The position numbers were made by a program, and so were the translations under genes. The notes beneath the pieces are model-generated. The model was not told where the DNA came from. It did not search any database and was given only the letters and a program-made list of their open reading frames with translations. DNA of 64,000 nt from contig NC_084460.1 of assembly GCF_027409185.1 (NCBI RefSeq), positions 60,648,501 through 60,712,500 on the forward strand. The letters run 5' to 3'. This stretch comes from Cynocephalus volans (taxonomy: Eukaryota > Chordata > Mammalia > Dermoptera > Cynocephalidae). Positions 47,501 through 58,800 of the stretch are shown here, in pieces. Every line of letters begins with the position of its first letter. Position 1 is the first letter of the stretch.

Positions 47501-50500
47501 GGAAATAGTCAATAAACAGTAGCTAACTACTTCCCCAAGGCTAACCACTGTGTGGCCTGAACCCATGAGCAGCTGGCTCTGCAGCCCTCAGTGCTCCAGG
47601 TGTCTGTCGTTGGGCTTGCCTGATTAGATGTTTCCCTTAGTCCCCCAGAGACTCCTGGCTCCTAGGTCCAGAGGGGCTCTCTAGAGGCCAAGCCATGGTA
47701 GGGTCTTGGGGCCACCACTGAAGCCCAACACCTGTGGAAAGCGTTGTGCCCAAATTTCTCTCTGCCAGCCCCACCTGTCTCCACGCAGGGGACACCTCAG
47801 CTCCCTCTGGCCAACTGCCCCCACCAGCTCTCACTCCTACGTCCACCTTGGGGGAGGGAGAGGCTAAGGCGACGAGAACATTCTCTGCCTCCGAGTACAA
47901 GATGTATTCCATCCATCGTGGTGTGGAAGGCACCGTGAGGCTGGAAATGCTCGTGGGGCCGCACCCCACCTGATGCAGGCAAGAGGTGCTTAGGAACATC
48001 GAACAGGGCATTCGCAAGTGGCTGTGACATTCACAAGTGACTGTGACATTTGCAGCACTTGCACGTCTTGAGAATGATGGAAGTCTTGTGTTCTTGTGGG
48101 TGTCGTAGTTTCTATGTTATCGACTTTTCTCTCCCTGCAAATACTTTAGACTTTTCAGAGACCACTCTCTTCAAAATGTAATTTTGAGCCCATCAAGCCT
48201 TGGTGTAGCTCCGCCCGTCCTCGGGGACCGCGGAGTGGGGTCCTGGGCAGGCGGGGAGGCCGGGCGGGCCGAGCTCAGCGCCTGCGTCTCCGCAGCTCTT
48301 CGACCGGGCGCTGTGCGTGCGGCAGCTGCGCTGCTCGGGCATGATGGAGACCGTGCGCATCCGCAAGATGGGCTTCCCCGTGCGCTACACGTTCCAGGAG
48401 TTCCTGCAGCGGTTCCACGTGCTGCTTCCCGGCGCCCAGCGGACGCAGGTGCGCCTGTCAGCCGGCCTGGGACCACCGCCTCTGGCTCTGGGCACCTCCA
48501 GCCCCCAGTTCCGAGGGGGCCCCTCCTTCGCTTCTCTCCTCCAGCCCTCCTCTCTTACTCTCCCAGGGCTGTGAAGGGGAGGATTGGCTCCCGCTGGGGG
48601 CTGCATCTGTTTGTTCTAGGAGATGTCAGCAGTTCCACAGCAAACCCTTACCCTGTCCTACACGCAGAATGTCAGCAGGCTGAGCTGGCTGAGAGCTATT
48701 GGGGCAGGGAGTCCTTCCTACCCTTCCTCGAACCCTCAGCCATCCTAGTTTGGGCTGGCCTGGGGCCAAGTGTCCAATGGCTGTGCTGGGGCTCCAGACC
48801 CCTCAAAGCCTGCCTTCGGGATCCTGGCCCTGAGTGCTCCCCTCTCTCCCCTCACCCCCACCTTGCGGGGTGCCCCCAGGAAACCCTCAAGGAGCCCCCA
48901 GCCCCCAGCTGGGGTCTCTGGTCCACCTCGCACTGAGCCACCCTGCTTTCTCCATGGCAGCTGCAAGACAAGTTCCGCCATATGACCCTGCACATCGCAG
49001 ACAGGTGCCTGGGGACAGACAAAGACTGGAAAATGGGGAAGACCAAAATCTTCCTGAAGGTAAGACCCTGAGGAACCAGCTAGTTGTCAGCCTCCTGGAG
49101 CATGAGGGACTGGTCCACTCAGCTCCATACACTCACCCCAGCTGATGCCACTGGGCGCCTGCTCTGGGCATGCCCCCACCCTTGGGGCACCTCTGGTTAT
49201 ATAAAGTCACACTTAGAGGAAAGCAAGACTGGGGAGCACAGGGAAGTCCAGGAGGCTTCTCAGAGAGAGGGCATGCAGGACGAGGATAAGGAGTAGGTGC
49301 TTGTAAACCACAGAACCAGAGCACGAGGGAGCTCAGGGCAATCCCCTAGTGTCCCAAGAGCAGGTCACTATCATGCCAGGAGCCATAGCCTGCACGAGGG
49401 GCTTTGTCCCACTGGGGAGGCTCAGCCCCTCCAGAGCCCTAGAGTAGCTGGCACTTTGGTGGAAGGATTCAGTGTATTGACACCCCCATGAAGTGACTCA
49501 TTCTTAGGAGGCTTAGGAGGCTTGTGCAAGCATCACCAGCAATTGAAGGTTGCTAGATTGAATTAGCAGGAAGAAAGAGCTAAAATGGGAAGTTCATGGC
49601 TCGGGGTGGACAGTGTATTTGCAGCTCCTTTCTCTGAGCCACACCAGGGTGAATTTGAGGACAACTTCTCCGGCTTGCCCCACTGGGAGACGCTGACCTC
49701 TGGAGACAGAGCCTGGCCCCAGGCAAGAGGGTAGGGGGAGGGCAGGCAGCAACTGTGTGATCACCTCTCTCCCATCCCCAGCATCACCAGGACACTCAAT
49801 TGGAGATACAGAGGAGCCTCGTCCTGGACCAAGCAGCAGTCAACATCCAGAGAGTCCTGAGGGGTTACAAATACAGGTGCCAGCCTCCGCTCCCCCCCCC
49901 CCGCCCCACACCCAGCGCTCACCAGCCCATCATGTCCTCTGGGCAGTCCTGCAGACCACAAAACAGGGTCACAAGTTTCTGCTGGTCCTTCCCTGGGGGT
50001 AATGGAGGCATATGATCTCTCAAGTCCTCCTGACCAGGGATATTGCAGCCTGAGTTGGCCAGAGAATTCTAATAGGTTCTTAGAATGTGTGGAGAAAACT
50101 AAAACCACTCTGTAAATGAGAGATGTGAGCCAAATGATAGTCAGCTCAGCCCTCACCTGCATTACCACGTCCTACTTCAGTCATCTTAGAGAGCGTGTGG
50201 GTTTGCGTTGTGAGGTAATTTGATTGTGGAGGGGAGAAATCCCTGAATTTGCCTCAGTTCCCTGGTCCGTAAGAGAGCTCTACGTGAACTTCAGTTTCAG
50301 TAAATCTGCAGTGCTGCCTCCTCACCCCACCCTCACCACAGCCAGAGGTTTGCAGCCCCACAGCTTGGCTGCATGATTCCGTGAGCTATCCCCTCTGCTC
50401 ATCACCAACCGTAGGAAGGGCTGGAAACCCAGCCAGGAGCAAACGGAGAAAGCAGGCAACCCAGGGGAATAGAGAATGTGGGCACTAGCGAGTGGGATCA

Positions 50501-53500
50501 GGAGGCAGGCGCTGTGGCCCACAGGTTGGAGAGACACCTCTCCTGCTAGGAAGCCAGAGGCCAGCTCGGAGGGCCAAGTCCCAGTGATACTGATCTCAGG
50601 ACAACAGGCAGCACAGACTGAGCAGTGACGCACCGGACACAATAGATGCACTATTCCCAGCACCTTCAGAGGCGACGCAGGCTGGCCACCCTGACGCTGA
50701 CACATTTCTAATTAAACTTTTTATTTTGAGATCATTGTAGATTCATGTACAGTTGTAAGAAATAACACAGCGAGATCCCCATGCATTCTTCACCCTGCTT
50801 CCCCCGGTGGTAACATCTTGCAAAACTATAGTACATCACAGCCAGGATATTGACATGGGAACAGTCAAGATACAGAACATTCCATCCCCACCAGGACCCC
50901 CTGTGCTGTCCTTCTATAGTCACACCCACCTCCCTCCCACCCCCAGCCCTTGCTTAACCTCTGGCAAACACTAATCTGTTCTCCATTTCTATAATTTTGC
51001 CATTTCAGAAATGTTATCTAAATAGAATTATACAGCATATAGCCTGTGGGATTGCCTTTTTGTCACTCAACATGTTTCTCTGGAGATTCATTCAGGTTGT
51101 TGCATGCATCAACATTTTGTTTCCTTTTGTTACTGAGGAGTGTTGTATAGCATGGATGTACTACAGCTTGTTTAACCATGCACCTGTGGAAGGACATCTG
51201 GGCTGTTTCCAGTTTGGGCTTTTACAAATAAAGCTCTGTGAACACTTGTATACAGGTCTTTGTGTGAACTAAGTTGCCATTTCTCTGGGATAAATGTCCA
51301 GGAGTGCAATTGCTGGGTCATGTGGTAGTTATATGTTTCATTCTTTAAGAAATCACAAAACTGTTTTCAAGAGTGGCTGTACCTTTTACATTCCCACCAG
51401 CCACATATGACTTAGTTTCTCTGCATCCTCACCGGTATTTGATGTTGTTACTATTTTTTAGTTGAGCCTTTGTGATAGGTGTACGGTGATATTTGATTGT
51501 GGTTATACTTTACATTTCCTTAAAGGCTAGTGATGTTGATCATCTTTTCATGTGCTTTTTTGCCATATGTACATACCCCATATGTACATACCCCATATGT
51601 ACGTACCCCATGTGTACGTACCCCATGTGTACGTACCCCATGTGTACGTACCCCATGTGTACGTACCCCATATGTACATAACCTCTTTGAAATGTCTGTG
51701 CGTATTACTTGCCCATTTTCTAATTGGATTCTTTGTTGAGTTTTGAGATGTTTATATATTATAGATAGTAGTCCTTTGTCAGCTGTGTGGCTTGCAAATA
51801 TTTTCTCTCAGTCTTTAGTTTGTCTTTTCATCCTCTTTTTTTTTGTCTTAACTTCTCAATATACATTGTAGTTGATTTTCATGTCCCTTTACCCGCTCCT
51901 CTTCCCCTCCTCCCCCCACCATCTTTTCATCCTTTTAAGAGGGTCTTTGCAGAGCAAAAGTTTTTAATTTTAATAAAGTCTAATTGCCAAATTTCCCTTT
52001 TATTGATCATGTTTTTGGTGTCAAGTGTAAGAATTCTTTACCTGAAGATTTTCCCCTGTGTTGTTCTAAAAGTTTATAGTTTTATATTTTACATTTAGGT
52101 CCATGATCTATTTTTATTTAGAGTTAATTTTTGTATAAGTTGTGAGACTTAGTCTTTGTAAGTTTTTTTCCTGTGGATTTTGCTTCAGCATCATTCATTG
52201 AAAATTCCATTCTTCCTTCAATTAACTGCTTTACATTTTTGTCAAGAATGAGTTGGGCATATTTGTATGAGTCTATTTCTGGGTTCTCTATTTTCTTCTG
52301 TTGATTTATTTGTCTATCCCTCCACAATGCCATAGCGTGTTGTTTACTGTCATTATATAATGTCTTGAAGCTGCGTAGACTGATTTCTCACACTCTTCTT
52401 TTTCAAAATTGTTCTAGCTATTCTAGTTTCTGTGCATTTCCATTTAAATTTTATTTATTTATTTTATTTTTATTTTTTAAAAGATGACCGGTAAGGGGAT
52501 CTTAACCCTCGACTTGGTGTTGTCAGCACCACGCTCTCCCAAGTGAGCTAACCGGCCATCCCTACATAGGGATCCGAACCCGTGGCCTTGGTGATACCAG
52601 CACCACACTCTCCCAAGTGAGCCACGGGCCAGCCCTCCATTTTAATTTTAGAATGATCTTGTTGGACTGGCCAGTTAGCTCACTTGGTTAGAGCATGGTG
52701 CTGATAACAGCAAAATCCAGGATTTAATCCCTGTACTGTCCAGCCACACACACACACACACACACACAAATTGGGAATGGTCTTATCTATATCTACAAAA
52801 AAATCTTTCTGGCATTTTTTATAGCAATTATGCTGTATTGCGTTTTGGGGAAAATTGACATCTTTACTATGTTGAGTCTTCCAATCTGTGAACACAATAT
52901 CTCACTCCATTTATTTAGATCATTTTCAACTTTATTCATCCGTGTTGAGTAGTTTTAGCATACAGGTCTTGTACATGTTTGGCTAGATTTACACTTAAGT
53001 ATTTTTTGAGGGGTTATAAATGGTACTGTACTTTTAATTTAAACATCTATATGGTCATTACTAGTATATAGAAATAAGATTGATTCTTGTGTGTTGATTT
53101 TGTATCCTGCAACCTTGCTGAACTCACTTTTTATAGATTTCTTGGAAATTTCTATTTAGATAACATGTCATTTGCAAATAGGAATATTTTATTTCTTTCT
53201 ATCCAGTCTGTTTGTCTTTTATTTCCTTTTCTTGCTTTATTGCGCTGGCCAGAACTTCCGGTATTATTAGTGATGAGAGTAGGCATTTTTGCTTTGTTCT
53301 ATATCTTACTGGGAAGCATTCAGTCTCTAACCATTAAGTATAATGTTAGCTGTGAGTTTTTTGTAGATACTCTTTCTCAAGTTGAGTAACCTTCTTGTAT
53401 TTATAGTTTTCTGGGAGTTTTTATCATGAATGGGTGTTGAATTTTGTCAGTTTTTTTCTGCATCAGTTGATAACGATTGTGCAATTTTTCTTCTTTAGCC

Positions 53501-55760
53501 TTTTAACTTGGTGGATTACAAAGATAGATTTTTTTAAATATGGAACCAGCCTTGCATCCTGTAGTAAACCCCACTTGGTCATAGTGTGTAATTCCTTTTT
53601 ATGTTGTTGAATGCTATTTGCTAATGTTTTGTTAAGTATTTTTACATCAATATTCATGAGGTCTGAAGTTTTTTTTAGTTGTATTATCTTTGTCTGGCTT
53701 CATCAGAGTAACATTATCTTCATAAAATGAATTAGGAAATGTTTCCTCCTCTTCTATCTTCTGGAAGAGTTTGTGTGGAATTGGTGTGAATTCTTCTTTA
53801 AGTGTTTGGTAGAATTTTCCAGCAAAACCAGATTTTGTTATGTTGATTTTTAAATTATAAACTCAAATTCCTTAATAGTTATAGGACAATTCAAATTTTC
53901 TATCTCACACACTCTGGTTTCTCTTCAGATCGTATAAATCTTTTGCCTTTTAAATTTTCTATCTCACGTTGAGTGAGTTGTGGTAATTTGTGCTTTTTGA
54001 GGAATTGGTCCATTTTATCTAAGTTGTCAAATAAATGTGTGTGTAGAGTTGTTCGTAGTTTTCCCTTATTATCCTTTAGATGTCTGCAGTGTCTATAATG
54101 ACATCCCCCATTTCATGCCTCATATTGGCAATTTGTGTCTTCTCTCTCTTTTTTTTCCTTCGTCAGTCTTGCTAGGCTTGTCAATCTAATTGATCTTTTG
54201 AAAGAACCACCTTTTGGTTTCATTTATTTTTCTGTTTTTTGTTTTGTTTTGTTTTAATTTCATTGATTTCTTCTCTTTTTAATTGTTTCCTTTCTTCTTA
54301 CAACTTTGGGTATATTTTGCTCTTCTTTTCCTAGATTCTTGAAGTGGGAGATTAGATTATTAATTCAAGGATTTTCCTCTTTTCTGATGGAAAGTGATAA
54401 AAATCTCCCTCTTAGCACTGCTTTAGTGGTGTTTCACAAATTTCAATACATTATATTTTCTCTTTTATTCAGATTATTTTTTAATTTTTTCTTGAGATTT
54501 CCTCCTTGGCCCATGGATTATTTAGAAGTTTATTGTTTAGTTTCCAAGTGTTTGGAGATTTTCCTGTTATCTTTCTGTTATTGATTTCTAGTTTGATTCC
54601 ACTGTGGTCAGAAACACTCTGTAGGAGTTAAATTATATTAAATATGTTTAGATCTCCTTTATGGCCTAAGATATGATCTATCTTGGTATGTGTTCTAAGG
54701 GTACTTGAAAAGAACATATACAGTCTGTGAAATGGTGATACATTCTGTGAAATGCGTTAGGTCATTTTGTTGTTATGTGTACAACATAGAGTATACTTAC
54801 ACAAACCTAGATGGTATAGCCTACTACACACCTAGGTTACATGATGTAGCCTATTGTAAAAACTGGTACAGCATACTACTGTACTGAATATTGTAGACAA
54901 GATAACACAGTGGTATTTGTGTTTCTAAACATATCTAAATGTAGAAAAGGTACAGTAAAAACACAGTATTATAATCTATGGGAACACTATTGTACATGTG
55001 GTCTGTCAGTGACTAAAACATCATTATGTGGCACATGACTATATTCTGCTGTTGGGAGTGTTCTGAAATGTCAGTTAGATCTTATTGGTTGATAGTGGTG
55101 TTGAATTCTATACTCTTGCTGATTTTCTAATTGTTCTATCAATTGTTGAGAGTGGTGTTGATGTCTCCAATTATTTAAACTATAAATGATTATAGATTTG
55201 CCTTTTTCATTTAATTCTATCAGGTTTTGCTTCACATATTTTGCAGCTATGGTTTTTGTGCATATACATTTAGGGTTGCTATGTTTTCTTGGTGGATTTA
55301 CTTTATATCATCATGTAATGTCTGTCTCTATCTCTGATTATTTTCTTTGCTCTGAAGTCCACTTCATCTGATATTGATATAGCCACTCCTGTTTTATTTT
55401 GATTACTGTCTCCATGATATATAATTTCCATTCTTTTTTTTTTAACCTTCCTATCACCATATTTTAAGTGAGTTTCTCACAGACAGTATGTAATTTGGTC
55501 ATGTTTTTTAATCTATTCTGCCAATCCCTGTCTTTTAATTGGTATATTTAGGTCTTATACATTTAATATAATTACTCATATGCTAGAGCTTGAGTCTGCT
55601 ATTTTATTTTTTGTTTTCTGTTTGTTCTCTCTGTTTTTTACTTCTCTGTTTTCTTTTTTCTGCCTTTCTGTAGGTTACTTAAACATTTTTTAGAATTCCA
55701 TTTCGTCTGTTACAGTGTATATCTTTTTATAGCTTATTAAGTGATTGCTTTAGGTATTAC

Positions 55761-55817
<57 letters not shown>

Positions 55818-58800
55818 TTTTTTGCAGCTTGCCAATACAGGGATCAAACCCTGGATCTTGGTGTTTTCAGTACCATGCTCTAACCAACTGAGCTGATCAG
55901 CTAGCCCTGCTGTATCTATCTATGCATACATACATACACGTGTATATGTATATATATATGTACAAGGATACTTCAAAAAGTTTGTGGAAAAATGAATTAA
56001 AAGATAATGCAAGTGTTTCCATGAGCTTGTTGAAGACCCCTTGTATATATAGCCTACTGGTGTCATCATTTTACCACTTTGAGTAAAGTATAGAAACTTT
56101 ATCTGCCTTTATGTCCTTTTATCTTCTCCCATTTGTAATATAACTTTCTCACATATTTCCTCTACATAGTTAGAACTATATCAGAGTTACAAATTTTGCC
56201 TCAATAGAGGCAAAATTAGAAAACTCAAGAGGAGAGGAAAGCCTGTTGTATTGGCCCATATTATTGCTTGCAATTTCTTTCTTTTTTTTTTGTCATTTTT
56301 GTGACCAGCCGCACCATGCTCAGCCAGTGAGCGCACCAGCCATCCTTATATAGGATCCGAACCTGTGGCAGGAGCACTGCTGCGCTCCCAGCGCCACACT
56401 CTCCCGAGTGCACCATGGGGTCGGCCCTGCAATTTCTTTCATTCTTCCTGACATTCCAAGGTTTCTTCTTTTATAATTTCCTTTCTGTTTATAGAACTTC
56501 CTTTAGCCATTCTTTCAGGGTAGGTCTACTGCCAGTTCTCTTAGTTTTCTAAGTTTTTCTTCATCTGAGAATGTCTTGATTTACCCCTTTATTCCTGAGG
56601 GATATTTCACTAGATACAGAATTCTAGGTTGACAGTTCTTTTCTTTCAGCTCTTGGAAAATGTTGTGCCACTTCTTTTGCCTCCATGATTTTTGATAAGT
56701 ATGATGTAATTTGAATTGTTTTTCCCCTATGGGTGATGTGTTATTTTTCTTATTGCTTTCAAGATTTTTTTTTTTTTTGCCTTTGGTTTTCAGCAGTTTG
56801 GCTGTGATGTGTCTTGATGTGGGTTTATTTGGATATATATTGTATTGAGTTTGCTCAGCTTCTTGAATCTCTTTTATGTCTCATGCCAAATTTATAAGCT
56901 TTTCAGTTATTATTTCTTCAATTAATTTTTTATTTTTATTTTATTTTATTATTTTTTGTCTTTTTTGTGACTGGCCGTACCACGCTCAGTGAGCGCACTG
57001 GCCATCCCTATATAGGATCCGAACCCGCGGCGGGAGTGCTGCTGCCTCCCAGCGCCACACTCTCCCGAGTGCGCCATGGGGTCTTCAATTAATTTTTTAG
57101 CACTGCCTCTTTTTCCTTTCCTTCCAGGACTCTGATGACACAAATATTAGATCTTTTGTTATAGTCACACTGGTCCCTGAGGTCGTTCATTTTCTTTGTC
57201 TGTTTTCTCTTTCTTTTTTTTTTTCAGGTTAGGGAATTTCTACCATCCTGTCTTCCATGCACTGGTTCTTTCCTCTGTTCTCTCCATTCTGTTACTGAGC
57301 CTATCCATTGAGTGTTTTTATGTTTTTCTTCAGTTATTGTGTTTTTCAGTTCTAAAATTTCATTTGGTTCTACTTTCTATCTTTCTTTTCTGAGACTTTC
57401 TGTTTTCTCATTTGTTTCAGGTGTGTCACAATTGCTCATTGAAGCATTTTTTATGATGGCTAACATCTCTGTCATCTTAGTGTAGGCATCTGTGGTAATA
57501 GTCTTTTCTCATTTGAGTTGACATTTTCTTGGTTCTTAGTATGATATGTGATTATATTGAAACATCAACATTTTGGGTATTGTGAGAACTGAAGTCTTTG
57601 TTTAAACATTCTGCTTTAGCTGGCTTCCTCTGACACCACTCTGGCAGGGGGAGGTGGAGGTACCACCTTTTTACTCTCATATGTGGGTAAAAGTCCAAGT
57701 TCTCCACATGGCCTCTGTTGATTCTGAAGGAAAGTACAAGTTCCTTCTTACTGCTGACTCAAGATGGGAATTCTGGCTTCCCAGCAGGCTTCCACTGATA
57801 CCACCCTGGCTTGGAGTGCCACGAGTGCCTTGTTAGTACCCCCCACATGGCCTCTTCTGACACCATGGGGGAAGGGGTGTCCTTCCTACTGCAGGGGGAG
57901 GGTAGAAGGCCTGACTCTCCACTAGGTCTCCTGGGACACCACCCCAGCATGGAGAGGAAGGGTGCCTCATACTGCCAGGTGGGGGTGGAAGTCCAGGATT
58001 CTCCAGTGGTCTCTACTGACTCTGTGAGGGATGAGCTTATCCCCCATCAGGGATGAAAGTTCTGGCTTCCTACTCATCCTTCTCTGACACAACCTTGGTG
58101 GGGCAGGCACCTTGTTACAGGCTGGCAAGGTGAAAGTCCAAGCTCCCCACTTGGCATTTTCTGGTGTATGTAGAGGTGAGACTGCAGTTGTTTGTGTGGT
58201 GTTTTGCTGGAGTAAGTGGTTATTATCTAAAAAGTTTTCTGTCTTGGGCCGGCCCCATGGCTCACTTGGGAGAGTGTGGTGCTGGTAGCACCGAGGCCGT
58301 GGGTTCAGATCCTATATAGGGATGGCCTGTGCGCTCACTGGCTGAGCGTTGTGTAGACAACACCATGCCAAGGGTTGCAATCCCCTTACCGGTCAAAATT
58401 TTAAAAAAAGTTTTCTGTCTTGCTAAGTTGCCCCTTTTCTGATCCTTCGGGTAGAAAGAGAAGGCTTTTCTTAGGGCTTTTTTTGGTCTGTGCCGATTGA
58501 CATTTCTGGATTGCTGACTTCTTCAGCTTGTAGTCCAGTTTATATGAGGCAAAAAGGAAACCTGGAGAAGTTATCACCATGTCATTTCTTGGGTCCTGAC
58601 ATTCCTAGTCAGTCTGCTTTTTTCTCTCTGCCTTTCAGAATCTTCTTATGTTTGCTTTTTATGATGTGTATGGTCTTAGTTGTGCTTAGCGGGAGAAATG
58701 GGGAAAAGTGTGCCCACTCCATCTTCTTGGGAGTGATCACCACTAATATTTAACCATGTTCTGCCTATTTTAGCCAATGCAATTAGACAAGAAAATTAAA

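Larger units (their letters stand above)
50705..58745 (-). mobile_element. Near-complete old L1, antisense, filling intron 18
   Basis: The order on the minus strand is coherent. A 5' UTR-like region of C/G-rich tandem units (57600-58180) comes first, then ORF1-side sequence, the ORF2 endonuclease part (about 55330-55450), and reverse-transcriptase amino-terminal remnants around 53463-53657 ([17 protein letters not shown]). Further ORF2 (52124-52333, [17 protein letters not shown]) and the 3' part down to about 50705 follow. All frames are broken. SINEs, a DNA transposon and a truncated L1 3' end are inserted. About 8 kb in total. Confidence 0.75.

Noticed and set aside
48184..48936. 250-codon frame over exon 16
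   Set aside because: Different frame from the MYO7B exon; long because the region is GC-rich. The conserved frame is the exon itself.
51564..51682. CRISPR-like array
   Set aside because: Direct 15-bp tandem units without spacers, in a mammalian intron.
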